Counted from the first letter of the stretch, positions 24,736-34,126 are shown. The stretch is 36,374 bases of DNA from Actinomycetes bacterium (GCA_024228575.1 JAAETH010000115.1:1-36374), one strand, 5' to 3'. The notes: generated by a model from the letters alone, not told the origin. Program-made: numbers and translations.

Positions 24736-26901
24736 TCAGCTGGCGTCGCGCAATTCTCGTTTGAGGTCCTTGATCTCGTCGCGGAGCCTGGCCGCGTACT
24801 CGAAGCGCAGATCGGCCGCCGCATCGGCCATTTCGGCTTCGAGGGTTTGGATGAGTCTCGCCAGCTCGTCGGTGGGCAACTCGGCCAGATCTCGTTTGGC
24901 CCTGTCGGCTCTGCTGGTGGACAGGGCCTCCGGTACGGGTGCCCCCTGATCTGGGCCCCGCAGCACCGCCAGGATGTCGCTGACCGCCTTGCGGACCGTT
25001 TGTGGCTCGATGCCGTGCTCGATGTTGTAGGCCTGCTGAAGGCCACGTCGGCGGTTGGTTTCGGAGATGGCCCGCTGCATCGAGTTCGTGACCCGATCGG
25101 CATACATGACCACCTGGCCGTCGACGTTTCGGGCCGCTCGACCGATCATCTGGATGAGCGACGTCTCGGACCGCAGGAAACCCTCCTTGTCGGCATCGAG
25201 AATGGCCACGAGTGAGACCTCTGGCAAATCGAGGCCCTCGCGGAGCAGGTTGATGCCGACGAGCACGTCGAACTCGCCGAGCCGGAGGTCTCGGAGGATT
25301 TCGATGCGTTCGATCGTGTCGATCTCGCTGTGCAGATAACGCACCCGCACGCCGAGCTCGAGCAGGTAGTCGGTGAGATCCTCGGCCATCTTCTTGGTGA
25401 GGGTCGTGACGAGGATGCGAGCGCCCGAAACGACACGTTCGTTGATCTGCTCGATCAGATCGTCGATCTGGCCCTTTGTGGGTTTGACGATGACCTCGGG
25501 ATCGACGAGACCGGTCGGGCGCACGATCTGCTCGACCACCCGTTCGCTGATCTGTAGCTCATAGTCGCTCGGCGTCGCCGACAAGAACACACATTGGTTG
25601 ATGCGATCGAGCACCTCTTCGAAACGAAGCGGCCGGTTGTCGCGCGCAGACGGCAACCGGAACCCGTGGCCGACGAGAGTGTCCTTCCTGGACCGGTCGC
25701 CGGCGAACTGACCGTGCAGCTGGGGAACCGCCACGTGGCTCTCGTCGATGACCAGCAGGAAATCGTCGGGGAAGAAGTCGAGCAGGGTGAACGGAGGTTC
25801 GTCGAACACGCGCCCGTCGAGATGCATCGAGTAGTTCTCGATGCCATTGCAGTAGCCGACCTCTTGCATCATCTCGAGGTCGTACTCGGTGCGCATACGC
25901 AAGCGCTGGGCCTCCAGCAGCTGGCCCTCGGCTTCGAAGTGTTGAAGGCGGTCGCGTAGCTCGACCTCGATACCGGCGACGGCAGAGGCCAAGATGTCGT
26001 CTGACGTCGAGTAGTGGGTGGCCGGAAACACGGTCAGCTCGGTGAGCTCGCCGAGCCTCTCGCCCGTGAGGGTGTCGACCTTGGTGATGCGCTCGATGTC
26101 GTCACCGAACAACTCGACCCTGACCGCGAACTCCTCGTAGGCGGGATGAAGCTCGATGGTGTCGCCCCGAACGCGGAACTTGCCCCGGATCAGGTTCATG
26201 TCGTTTCGTTCGTACTGCATGTCGACGAGCTGACGCAGGATCTCGCGCTGATCCATCTGGGCACCGAGGCGTAGGTAGAGCATGTTGCGGCGATACTGGT
26301 CCGGAGAACCGAGGCCGTAGATAGCCGAGACGGACGCGACCACGATGACATCGCGCCGTGTGAGCAAGGCGGCCGTGGCCGAATGCCGCAACCTGTCGAT
26401 CTCGTCGTTGACCGAGGAGTCCTTCTCGATGTAGGTGTCGCTCGAAGGCATGTAGGCCTCGGGCTGGTAGTAGTCGTAGTAGCTGACGAAGTACTCGACC
26501 CGGTTCTCGGGAAAGAACTCCTTGTACTCATTCGCGAGCTGTGCGGCCAGGGACTTGTTGGGCGCCAGGACAAGCGTTGGCCGCTGGACCTGCTCGATGG
26601 CCCACGCCACCGTTGCGCTCTTGCCCGACCCGGTGATGCCCAACAGCGTCTGGAAACGTTCACCGGCCTCGACACCCTCTGCCAGGGAGGCAATCGCCTT
26701 GGGTTGATCGCCGGCGGGGTCGAAATCGGAGACGACCCTGAACGGCGGCGAATGCCCGTCCTCGCCCAGGAGAGGTGCCTCGTTCGGCTCGAACCCGGTT
26801 GCACTGGAGCCCGACGGACCCCGCGAGCCATCCCCGGAACTCTTGCCCGCATCGGCATCCGAGGGGTTATTTGCTGCGACATCGACCACGCTCAACAGCA
26901 T
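24736..26901 (-). CDS. uvrB: Excinuclease ABC subunit B
   Basis: Helicase-like damage verifier loaded by UvrA, which then recruits UvrC. The 721-residue protein has a poorly conserved, Ser/Gly/Asp-rich first 52 residues before the family start [17 protein letters not shown]. Walker A GITGSGKS lies at 88-95, followed by the beta-hairpin [17 protein letters not shown] and the helicase motif DESH. The [11 protein letters not shown] region, motif VI IGRAARN and a C-terminal UVR helix pair ([18 protein letters not shown]) complete it. ATG 26901 is taken as the start but has no ribosome site, and GTG 26919 is an alternative, so the extra N-terminus may be longer or shorter. No clear SOS box is seen upstream. 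Confidence 0.96.
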   Translation of the reverse strand: MLLSVVDVAANNPSDADAGKSSGDGSRGPSGSSATGFEPNEAPLLGEDGHSPPFRVVSDFDPAGDQPKAIASLAEGVEAGERFQTLLGITGSGKSATVAWAIEQVQRPTLVLAPNKSLAAQLANEYKEFFPENRVEYFVSYYDYYQPEAYMPSSDTYIEKDSSVNDEIDRLRHSATAALLTRRDVIVVASVSAIYGLGSPDQYRRNMLYLRLGAQMDQREILRQLVDMQYERNDMNLIRGKFRVRGDTIELHPAYEEFAVRVELFGDDIERITKVDTLTGERLGELTELTVFPATHYSTSDDILASAVAGIEVELRDRLQHFEAEGQLLEAQRLRMRTEYDLEMMQEVGYCNGIENYSMHLDGRVFDEPPFTLLDFFPDDFLLVIDESHVAVPQLHGQFAGDRSRKDTLVGHGFRLPSARDNRPLRFEEVLDRINQCVFLSATPSDYELQISERVVEQIVRPTGLVDPEVIVKPTKGQIDDLIEQINERVVSGARILVTTLTKKMAEDLTDYLLELGVRVRYLHSEIDTIERIEILRDLRLGEFDVLVGINLLREGLDLPEVSLVAILDADKEGFLRSETSLIQMIGRAARNVDGQVVMYADRVTNSMQRAISETNRRRGLQQAYNIEHGIEPQTVRKAVSDILAVLRGPDQGAPVPEALSTSRADRAKRDLAELPTDELARLIQTLEAEMADAAADLRFEYAARLRDEIKDLKRELRDAS

Positions 26902-26935
26902 ATTGAGGGGGTGAGACACTCCTCGCACACATGTC

Positions 26936-26969
26936 GATCGGCCTATTCCGGCAAACAAATCGGCCGATC
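26936..26969. promoter_or_regulatory. Inverted repeat in uvrB / acidic-protein divergent gap (1)
   Basis: GATCGGCC (26936-26943) and GGCCGATC (26962-26969) are perfect 8-nt arms with an 18-nt centre, 35 nt before the uvrB start. This could be an operator or an RNA hairpin in the uvrB leader. Confidence 0.35.
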
Positions 26970-26979
26970 TTGGCATCTA

Positions 26980-27028
26980 TGGGATGACCTGGCCCAAAGT
27001 TCTGGATATCCTCCCGCCTGTCATCCCA
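26980..27028. promoter_or_regulatory. Inverted repeat in uvrB / acidic-protein divergent gap (2)
   Basis: TGGGATGAC (26980-26988) and GTCATCCCA (27020-27028) are perfect 9-nt arms with a 31-nt centre, 39 nt before the acidic-protein start. It is the second perfect inverted repeat in a 165-nt gap. Confidence 0.35.
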
Positions 27029-27066
27029 ACTGATCGACAAACTCGACGCCCCAGGAAACGACTCAA

Positions 27067-27588
27067 ATGGCCGACGACATCGACCCCGCAGAAGCCGAAC
27101 CAGACAACGACGCCGACCTCGAAGGCGAGGACGAGCTCGAAGGCGATCTCGACATCGAAGACGATCTCGGTGACGAGGTCGCCGACGACGACGATGGCGA
27201 AGACGCCGCCGACGAGGACGCCGACGCCGACGGCGACGGCGATGGCAAGCCAGCGCGCCCGGGCGAAGACGACGACGACGACGACGAGGACGAGGACGAT
27301 GTCGAGGCCGACCTCGATGCGATCCTGAAGGAACGCCTCGCCGAAGAAGACGACGACGAGGAAGAGGACGACGAAGAGGAAGTTGTCGTCACGACCAAGT
27401 CGAAGTCGAAAGCGAAGAAGCCGGCGACCAACGACGACGAACCCGAGGGTCGCGCCGACGACGAACACATCTGCAATCTGTGTTTCCTGCTCGTCCGCGA
27501 AAGCCAGCTGGGCCCAAAGGGCGCACGCAGCTGTCCCAGTGGAGAACTCGAGTCCGACTGCCCGGCCATCACCTATTTCGACGGCTGA
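27067..27588 (+). CDS. Extremely acidic protein with C-terminal four-Cys (zinc-ribbon-like) motif
   Basis: A 173-residue protein. Most of residues 1-107 are Asp and Glu with Ala and Gly, broken by a short helix (VEADLDAILKERLAEE, 79-94). A basic patch (TKSKSKAKKP, 110-119) follows, then a compact end with CNLC (136-139), Cys156 and Cys165, spaced like a zinc ribbon. The layout resembles the actinobacterial DUF4193 family: acidic arm, LDAILKERL-type helix, then a CxxCFLV-like start of the metal site. The fit is partial, and function is unknown for that family as well. The acidic arm could mimic nucleic acid or bind basic proteins. ATG 27067 has AGGAA 9 nt upstream. It is a lone plus-strand gene between uvrB and the coaE fusion. 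Confidence 0.8.
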   Translation: MADDIDPAEAEPDNDADLEGEDELEGDLDIEDDLGDEVADDDDGEDAADEDADADGDGDGKPARPGEDDDDDDEDEDDVEADLDAILKERLAEEDDDEEEDDEEEVVVTTKSKSKAKKPATNDDEPEGRADDEHICNLCFLLVRESQLGPKGARSCPSGELESDCPAITYFDG

Positions 27589-27601
27589 TCCTCGCTGCCG
27601 C

Positions 27602-30010
27602 CTAGGCGCGCCCAGCCGCTTTCAGGGCGGCGTCGAGCTGAGACTCGACGATCGACAGACCTCCATGCCAGAAGTCGGGGTCGGTCAGATCACATCCGAC
27701 CTTGGCCCCGAGATCCTCGGGTGGCAGCGAACCGCCGGCCGAGAGTAGGCCCAGATAGTCCTCGACGAAGTCTGGACCCTCGATCTCGTACTGGTGGTAC
27801 ACCGACAGGGCCAACAGCTGCCCGTACGCATAGGCGTATACGTAGCCGGGGGTCGCGATGAAATGGGGCACATAACTCCACCAGTCCCGATATCCCTCCG
27901 AGATCGTGACCGAGTCGCCCAACATGTCTGCCTGGGTCTCGACCCAAAGTTCGCCAAATCGCTCCACGGACAGCTCGCCGACCTCGCGACGCTCGTCGTG
28001 AGCTGCGTCCTCGAAGCGATTCATCGCCGTCTGGCGGAATACGGTGGCGATCGAACCTTCGATGTTCTCAGCCAGCAACGCGAGCCGCTCAGCAGGGTCT
28101 GTGGTGTGTTCGAGCACCCGATTGAACGTAACCGTCTCGCCGAACACCGAGGCCGTCTCAGCGAGCGTGAGCGGTGTCTGGAAGTGGAACAGCCCTTGCG
28201 GGCGGCTCAGGTAGGCGTGACAACCGTGGCCGAGTTCGTGAGCGAGCGTCATGACGTCGCGCGACTTGCCAGTCCAGTTCAAGAAGACGTACGGATGGTG
28301 CGACGGCACTGCATAGGAACAGAACGCACCCGGCCGTTTCGATGGGCGTACGGGGCCGTCGATCCACTTCTCGTCGACAAATCGGCGAGCCACATCGGCC
28401 AGCTTCGGCGAGAACGAGTCATAGGCGTCGATCACCAACTCGGTGGCCTCTCTCCATCCGACCTCGCTCTCGGCCTCGGCCACGGACGCCATGCGGTCGT
28501 AGTCGTGTAGTTCGATGCCGAGCATCTCGGCCTTCGCTCCATACCAACGATGAGGAATGTCGTACCGAGAGACCACGGCGTCGATGAGCGCCTGAACGGA
28601 TTCGTCGGTCGCTTCGTTCGATAGGTTGCGGCTCGACACCCACGACGGATAGCTGCGAAGGCGATCATCGGTGGACTTGTCGGCGAGCAGGGTGTTGTAG
28701 ATGAACGCCCGTGTCGACAGTGTCGGCTGCAGGCCCTCGTTGACTCTCTGAGCCACACCTCTGCGCACCTCGGGGTCCGGCGAGGCCAGCTGAGCCAGAG
28801 CCTCGGCGAGGCTGACACGGCCCCCGGAATCGTCGCCCTCGGACTCCGCCGGTGCCGTCTCCACGGTGATCTCGGACGAGAGCTGGCTGAACAACCGCGA
28901 CCAGGCGCTGGAACCGGTGACCGACTTCTCGGTCAGAACAGCTTCCTCGGACTCGGAGAGAAGGTGATCCCGGTAGCGCCTGGACGAGCGCAGGTAATGA
29001 GCACAGAACTCGAGGTCGGGGTCCGACAACAAGCTCTCGGCGACGTCATCGTCGAGGGCCGCCCACTCGAGTTCGACGAACAACAGTTGGGTGGACAGGC
29101 GGGCGGCTCGTTCCTGCACCGCCTGGAACAACGCACCATCGCCGGTATCGACCGAGAACCTCAACTGGGCGTAGGACCCAGCCCGATAGATGGCTTCCTC
29201 GATCGTTTCGATCTCGCGCATCAGCTCGACGAGTCGATCCGATGCGATCGACGAGAGCTGCCCCTTGAACCTCTGAACCCGGCCGACCGCCGTTTCGGCC
29301 TCATCGAGCCACGCGTCGACCGAAGCGTCTACCGACAACCCATCGCGAACGACAAGATCGTCGATCATCCACGCAACATCGGCGGCCGTCAGGTCGCGTT
29401 CGTCGCGCATCGATTCCATCCATTGCCAGGCAGCCTCGATCTGGCCTGCGAGGTTGTCGAGACTTCCACCGTTGTCGATGACGAAGTCGGCCATCTCGAG
29501 GCGATCCTCGCGTGTGGCCTGGTTTGCGATTCGTGCCCTGGCATCGGCCTCGTCGAAACCGCGATCCGAGACGAGACGTTCGACGGCAATGTCGACCGGG
29601 CAGTCGACAACCAGCACGGCAGCCATGTCGTGTTTGGACTTGCCGTCCTTGGTGCGCCCTTCGGCCAGCAGTGGAACGTCGAGAATGACGATGTCGCCCG
29701 ACCCTGCGGACTCGACACGATCGCGCATGGCCTTGCCGACCATCGGGTGAACGATGCCGTTCAACGCCTCCAGCTGGTCGCTGTCGTTGAAGACGATCTC
29801 TGCGATGGCAGCACGATCCAGCCGACCGTCGGTGTCGACGATCGAGTCGCCGAAATGCTCGACCATGGCGGTGTGGACGGTACCGCCTGGTTCCTGCAAG
29901 GAGCGGGTGATGGCGTCGGCGTCGACAATGTCAGCGCCGCGCTCTGCGAGCGCGGCGCTGACAGTCGATTTGCCGCTGCCGATACCGCCCGTGAGGCCGA
30001 TGACCGGCAT
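27602..30010 (-). CDS. coaE: Dephospho-CoA kinase fused to M3-family oligoendopeptidase F
   Basis: One uninterrupted 802-codon frame joins two enzymes. Residues 1-195 are dephospho-CoA kinase, the last step of CoA synthesis: P-loop GGIGSGKS (8-15), DADAITR (30-36), the lid near 150-170 (GFDEADARARIANQ) and FVIDNGG. Residues 201-802 form a full M3 oligoendopeptidase: helical N-part, then GAFCSYAVPSHHPYVFLN and zinc site HELGH (591-595) with third ligand Glu618 in LAETASVFGE. The end is GYVYAYAYGQLLALSVY and a C-terminal helix. There is no stop between the parts. An internal ATG at 29410 (Met201) has GGATGGA just upstream, so separate peptidase synthesis is possible, but the kinase cannot end alone. 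ATG 30010 lies 6 nt after the rpsA stop, the usual rpsA-coaE order. Confidence 0.92.
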   Translation of the reverse strand: MPVIGLTGGIGSGKSTVSAALAERGADIVDADAITRSLQEPGGTVHTAMVEHFGDSIVDTDGRLDRAAIAEIVFNDSDQLEALNGIVHPMVGKAMRDRVESAGSGDIVILDVPLLAEGRTKDGKSKHDMAAVLVVDCPVDIAVERLVSDRGFDEADARARIANQATREDRLEMADFVIDNGGSLDNLAGQIEAAWQWMESMRDERDLTAADVAWMIDDLVVRDGLSVDASVDAWLDEAETAVGRVQRFKGQLSSIASDRLVELMREIETIEEAIYRAGSYAQLRFSVDTGDGALFQAVQERAARLSTQLLFVELEWAALDDDVAESLLSDPDLEFCAHYLRSSRRYRDHLLSESEEAVLTEKSVTGSSAWSRLFSQLSSEITVETAPAESEGDDSGGRVSLAEALAQLASPDPEVRRGVAQRVNEGLQPTLSTRAFIYNTLLADKSTDDRLRSYPSWVSSRNLSNEATDESVQALIDAVVSRYDIPHRWYGAKAEMLGIELHDYDRMASVAEAESEVGWREATELVIDAYDSFSPKLADVARRFVDEKWIDGPVRPSKRPGAFCSYAVPSHHPYVFLNWTGKSRDVMTLAHELGHGCHAYLSRPQGLFHFQTPLTLAETASVFGETVTFNRVLEHTTDPAERLALLAENIEGSIATVFRQTAMNRFEDAAHDERREVGELSVERFGELWVETQADMLGDSVTISEGYRDWWSYVPHFIATPGYVYAYAYGQLLALSVYHQYEIEGPDFVEDYLGLLSAGGSLPPEDLGAKVGCDLTDPDFWHGGLSIVESQLDAALKAAGRA

Positions 30011-30016
30011 GGGTTG

Positions 30017-31480
30017 TCAGTCCTCGGCGGGCTGATCGTCGGCCGGGGCCTCTTCAGCTGCCTCGACCGCTGGCTCATCGTCGAGCACACCGGCCGGGTC
30101 GTCGCCGGCACCATACTCCGATACTGCTTGACGGTAGGCCTCTTCGCCATACTGCTCGTAGTACTCGCGCCAGGCCTGGCGGGCTTCTTCGGTGTAGTCG
30201 ACGACGCCCTCTTCGTTGGTGGTGAGGGTGTCATCGCCGATGTAGTTGCCGTCGGCGTCGTACTTGTCCTCGCCGAATGCGTCCTGGTACTCGGCAGCGA
30301 CGACACCACCCTCGGCAGCCTGCTTGATCGAAAGGCTGATGCGGCGACGCTGGAGGTCGAGATCGATGATCTTGACCCAGAGCTCTTCGCCAGGTGTGAC
30401 GACCTGTTCGGGAAGATCGACGTGGTGGGCAGACATCTCCGAGATGTGCACCAGACCCTCGATACCTTCGCCGACCTGGACGAACGAACCGAACGGAACC
30501 AGCTTGGTGACCCGGCCGTAGACCAGCTCGCCGACGCGGTGCCCAGAAGCGAACTCCTGCCACGGATCCTGTTGGGTCGCCTTGAGCGAAAGGCTGATGC
30601 GTTCACGTTCGCGATCGACCTCGAGAACCTCGACCTGCACCTCGTCGCCGACGGCGACAACAGAACCGGGGTGGTCGACATGTTTCCACGACAGCTCGGA
30701 CACGTGGATGAGTCCGTCCATTCCGCCGAGGTCGACAAATGCGCCGAAGCTGACGACGGACGAAACAACGCCGGGGCGGCGTTCCCCCGGCTTGAGGTTG
30801 TCGAGGAACTCCTCGCGCTGTTCCTTCTGGGTCTCCTCGAGCCAGGCGCGGCGGGACAGGACCACGTTGTTGCGGTTCTTGTCGAGCTCGATGATCTTGG
30901 CCTCGAGGTCCATACCGACGTAGGGCTGGAGATCGCGTACGCGGCGCAGCTCGACCAACGATGCGGGCAGGAAGCCGCGGAGGCCGATATCGACGATGAG
31001 ACCACCCTTGACAACCTCGATGACCGGGCCCTTGACGACGCCGTCGGCTTCCTTGACCTCTTCGATCTTGCCCCAGGCACGCTCGTACTGAGCACGCTTC
31101 TTGGAGAGGACCAGGCGACCCTCGGTGTCTTCCTTCTGGAGGACGAGCGCTTCGATCGCGTCGCCGATCGCTACGACCTCGGCTGGGTTGACGTCGTTGC
31201 GGATACTCAACTCTCGTGAGGGGATAACACCTTCGGACTTGAAACCGATGTCGAGCAGGACTTCGTCCCGGTCGACCTTGACGACGGTGCCGTTGACGAT
31301 GTCACCGTCCTCGAACTCAACGATCGTGCCGTCGATTGCGTCCTCGAAAGACATGCCGTCGAGGTCATCCTCGACGATGGTGCGCGGGATGTAGTCGCCA
31401 GCGTCGGTGAAGGTACCGAACTCGTCTGACATGTCGTTCGACGAGAGGGTGGCGGCGGTGGAATTGGTGGTATCGGACAA
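30017..31480 (-). CDS. rpsA: 30S ribosomal protein S1
   Basis: Binds mRNA and helps the small subunit start translation. The 487-residue protein has four S1 domains (about 59-129, 147-213, 232-302 and 317-389), with the most typical in third place (VVSFGAFVDLGGMDGLIHVSELSW). An acidic tail follows (390-487, ending AADDQPAED-like), unlike the longer enterobacterial six-domain protein but usual for actinobacteria. TTG 31480 gives the longest frame with coding-like third positions; ATG 31432 (MSDEFGTFTD) is a real alternative, and neither has a clear ribosome site. It is followed 6 nt later by the coaE fusion and is divergent from the DUF3048 gene. Confidence 0.95.
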   Translation of the reverse strand: MSDTTNSTAATLSSNDMSDEFGTFTDAGDYIPRTIVEDDLDGMSFEDAIDGTIVEFEDGDIVNGTVVKVDRDEVLLDIGFKSEGVIPSRELSIRNDVNPAEVVAIGDAIEALVLQKEDTEGRLVLSKKRAQYERAWGKIEEVKEADGVVKGPVIEVVKGGLIVDIGLRGFLPASLVELRRVRDLQPYVGMDLEAKIIELDKNRNNVVLSRRAWLEETQKEQREEFLDNLKPGERRPGVVSSVVSFGAFVDLGGMDGLIHVSELSWKHVDHPGSVVAVGDEVQVEVLEVDRERERISLSLKATQQDPWQEFASGHRVGELVYGRVTKLVPFGSFVQVGEGIEGLVHISEMSAHHVDLPEQVVTPGEELWVKIIDLDLQRRRISLSIKQAAEGGVVAAEYQDAFGEDKYDADGNYIGDDTLTTNEEGVVDYTEEARQAWREYYEQYGEEAYRQAVSEYGAGDDPAGVLDDEPAVEAAEEAPADDQPAED

Positions 31481-31624
31481 GGTGAGCTACTCGATTGGAT
31501 GGTAGGGACAGAGCTGTCGGCAGACCGGAGACTGCGCGACTACTCGAGCGCGCTATACGCCGCACACAGGCTACACGCGTGAAGAGGCGATTGTGTGAGA
31601 CCAGGTGCCGTACTCTCTTCACCG

Positions 31625-33358
31625 ATGACAAAACTGTACTCCTCTCTACTCGTCTGCGCTCTCACCGCGATCTCGTTCGCCACAACACCAGCCGAGACGG
31701 CGAGCGCTGCCGACCCTGCGACCGACTTCAATGCCGACGTTCACGCGTTCGGGGTGCCGTTCTACGGCGACACCGCCGAGATCGAGCCGGTCAAGCGCAT
31801 CACGACCATGGCCGCCACCCCCGATGGTGGCGGCTACTGGTTGGCCGCATCCGACGGAGGCATCTTCGCGTTCGGCAACGCACCGTTCCTCGGATCACTC
31901 GGCGACCTGACCCTCAGAGAACCAATCGTCGGCATGGCCGCCCACCCTTCGGGCAACGGCTACTGGCTGGTCGCATCCGACGGAGGTGTGTTCGCGTTCG
32001 GCAACGCACCGTTCCTCGGGTCACTCGGCGACCTGATTCTCGACAAACCAATCGTCGGCATGGCCGCCCACCCTTCGGGCGACGGCTACTGGCTGGTCGC
32101 ATCCGACGGAGGTGTGTTCGCGTTCGGCGCCTCGAGGTTCCTCGGGTCGATGGGCGGAATTCCCTTGAACAAGCCGGTCGTCGGAATGGCTCCGAGCCCC
32201 GAGGGCGACGGCTACTGGCTGGTCGCATCCGATGGAGGCATCTTCGCGTTCAACACCCCGTTCCTCGGAAGCACCGGCGCCCTCACACTCGACCAGCCTG
32301 TCGTCGACATGGCGGCAACATCGTCTGGAGGCGGCTACTGGATGGCCGCAGCCGATGGCGGCTTGTTCGCTTTTGGCGATGCCGGTTTCTTCGGCTCAGC
32401 CGCTACACAAACCCGAGGTGAACCCGTCGTGGGCATGGAGGCCGCGCCGGACGGCAGCGGCTACTGGATGGTCAGGGCAGCGGGACCACATTGGCCGTTG
32501 ACGGGTCTGCCGACAGACGTTGTGAACCCCCGACCCGCTCTTGCCATCAAGATCGACAACCACTCGGGGGCTCGTGGTCAGTGGGGTCTCGCCCAGGCCG
32601 ATGTCGTCTTCGAGGAGCAGGTCGAAGGAGGGCTGACAAGGTTCATCGCCGTGTTCCACAGCAATGACGCCAACCCCGTTGGGCCGATCCGCTCGGCTCG
32701 CGAGTCCGACCTCCAGATCCTGCCGATGTTCGGCGACAGCCTTCTGGCGTTCTCGGGCGGCAACAGCTTCGTGCGGTCGATCGTGACCGATTCCCCATAC
32801 GTTCAGGGAATCTGGCCAGACGCCGAATACGGGGGCGCCTACTACCGAACCTACCGGCGGTCGGACCCACACAATCTGCTGGCCCAGACTTCGAGTTTCT
32901 GGTCGTTCGCCGAACCCGGCCGCACATTGCCGAACCAGATCTTCGAGTACCGCGAACAGGTACCGGTCGATCCCCTCGGCAACGACACCACCACCATCTC
33001 GCTCGATTTCGGCGTCCAGACGGCCTCATGGCATTGGGAGGCAGGTCGCTACGTCAGATCGCACAGCGCCTATGCCCACCTCGACGCTGACCTCGCACGG
33101 GTCGACGCCAGCAACGTGATCGTGCTCGAGACGCCATACACGAACAGTCCCTCAACGGGATCTCCGGTGGTCAACGCACTCGGGTCTGGTCGAGGCATCG
33201 CGATGATCGACGGTCGAAACGTCGAGGTCACGTGGTCGAGGCCTTCGCTCACCGAACCCTTCACACTGACCCGACAGGACAACGGTGCGGCGGTGCTGCT
33301 GACACCTGGAAGGACCTGGGTAGAGCTGGTCCCCGCCGGCAACACCCCGTTCGTGTGA
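31625..33358 (+). CDS. Secreted protein: 42-residue repeats fused to DUF3048 (YerB-like) domain
   Basis: A 577-residue exported protein. A signal peptide (1-28, cut near ASA-AD) precedes five full and one partial copies of a 42-residue unit (about 58-285) with core GYWLVASDGGVFAFG and FLGSLG, likely blades of a beta-propeller. The DUF3048 domain follows (about 290-577): LTGLP, ALAIKIDNHSGARGQWGLAQ, VGPIRSARESD and a C-terminal half ending VELVPAGNTPFV. DUF3048 proteins such as YerB are surface proteins of unknown activity; the repeat unit is common in exported Acidimicrobiia proteins. ATG 31625 is chosen for the signal peptide; TACTCT 8 nt before it may be a -10 box. The gene is 7 nt from the following methyltransferase. 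Confidence 0.9.
   Translation: MTKLYSSLLVCALTAISFATTPAETASAADPATDFNADVHAFGVPFYGDTAEIEPVKRITTMAATPDGGGYWLAASDGGIFAFGNAPFLGSLGDLTLREPIVGMAAHPSGNGYWLVASDGGVFAFGNAPFLGSLGDLILDKPIVGMAAHPSGDGYWLVASDGGVFAFGASRFLGSMGGIPLNKPVVGMAPSPEGDGYWLVASDGGIFAFNTPFLGSTGALTLDQPVVDMAATSSGGGYWMAAADGGLFAFGDAGFFGSAATQTRGEPVVGMEAAPDGSGYWMVRAAGPHWPLTGLPTDVVNPRPALAIKIDNHSGARGQWGLAQADVVFEEQVEGGLTRFIAVFHSNDANPVGPIRSARESDLQILPMFGDSLLAFSGGNSFVRSIVTDSPYVQGIWPDAEYGGAYYRTYRRSDPHNLLAQTSSFWSFAEPGRTLPNQIFEYREQVPVDPLGNDTTTISLDFGVQTASWHWEAGRYVRSHSAYAHLDADLARVDASNVIVLETPYTNSPSTGSPVVNALGSGRGIAMIDGRNVEVTWSRPSLTEPFTLTRQDNGAAVLLTPGRTWVELVPAGNTPFV
31796..32479 (+). repeat. 126-nt coding tandem repeats in the DUF3048 gene
   Basis: Five full units and one partial unit of about 126 nt encode the 42-residue repeats. 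Units 2 and 3 are closest, sharing long identical DNA runs over the SDGGVFAFG part, which suggests recent unit duplication or conversion. Units 5 and 6 are the most diverged. Confidence 0.85.
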
Positions 33359-33365
33359 GGTCGGT

Positions 33366-34115
33366 GTGAGCGGAGCCCATTGGTTCGAACCGTTGGCCGA
33401 TCACCTCGGCCCGACCTACCTGCGCTACGCGTTCACCAAGGGAACCAAACGCGAGGTCGCGTTCCTCGTCGACGTGCTCGGGCTCGCGCCGGGGATGAGG
33501 GTTCTCGATGTCGGGTGCGGACCGGGTCGCCACGCACACGCCCTGGCCGAGTCCGGAATTGAGGTCGTCGGCATCGATATCAGCGAACGATTCGTCGAGC
33601 TGGCCAACGACGCGGCACCTCATGGCGCCACGTTCATTCGCCTCGATGCACGCGACATGCCCTTCGATGAAGAGTTCGATGCGGCCTACACCATGTGCCA
33701 GGGAGCGTTCGGGCTCCAGGCAGGCCCTGCTACGTCGGGGGACCGGGGCGGCCTGGCCGGCGATCGATCGGTGCTGACCGCGATGGCGCAGGCGGTTCGC
33801 CCCGGCGGGAAAGTTGGAGTTGCCGCATTCTCCGCGTACTTCCAGGTACGGCATCTCGAGGACGGAACCGGGGGTACGTTCGACGCGGCGACCGGGGTGC
33901 ATCACGAGGTGACCGTCGTACACGATCCCGACGGCACCGGCCGCGAAGTCGACCTCTGGACCACGTGTTTCACTCCACGAGAGCTGATCCTGCTCGCCGA
34001 GTCGATCAGCCTCGAACCGACAGACATCTGGTCTGTGTGTTCGGGCTCACACTACGAGCGCCGCCACCCCACCCTCGACGAGCCCGAGTTCTTCATGGTC
34101 TCCATCCGGCCGTAG
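33366..34115 (+). CDS. SAM-dependent methyltransferase (class I), substrate unknown
   Basis: A 249-residue methyltransferase. Motif I VLDVGCGPG lies at 46-54, acidic Asp71 in VVGIDIS binds the ribose of SAM, LDARDMPFDEEFDAAYTM follows, and VRPGGKVGVAAF is the post-motif strand. The N-terminus (HWFEPLADHLGPTYLRYAF) and the long insert (GLQAGPATSGDRGGLAGD) resemble Methyltransf_11/25-type enzymes acting on small molecules. The start is GTG 33366, 7 nt past the DUF3048 stop with GAGG upstream, so the pair is probably one operon. It is convergent with polA, 11 nt away. Nothing links it to a specific pathway. Confidence 0.88.
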   Translation: MSGAHWFEPLADHLGPTYLRYAFTKGTKREVAFLVDVLGLAPGMRVLDVGCGPGRHAHALAESGIEVVGIDISERFVELANDAAPHGATFIRLDARDMPFDEEFDAAYTMCQGAFGLQAGPATSGDRGGLAGDRSVLTAMAQAVRPGGKVGVAAFSAYFQVRHLEDGTGGTFDAATGVHHEVTVVHDPDGTGREVDLWTTCFTPRELILLAESISLEPTDIWSVCSGSHYERRHPTLDEPEFFMVSIRP

Positions 34116-34126
34116 ACCCGAAGGAC

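Noticed and set aside
26925-26940. Possible SOS (LexA) box before uvrB
   Set aside because: CACACATGTCGA resembles the actinobacterial box only in its centre; the required GAAC and GTTC arms are absent.
27067-27420. GAC/GAG-rich stretch as a microsatellite
   Set aside because: The unit is not regular, and the frame continues into a Cys-containing domain with a good start and stop; it is coding.
28964-31219. 751-codon open frame on the plus strand
   Set aside because: It is antisense to the coaE fusion and rpsA; long antisense frames are expected in high-GC DNA, and the protein has no recognisable motif.
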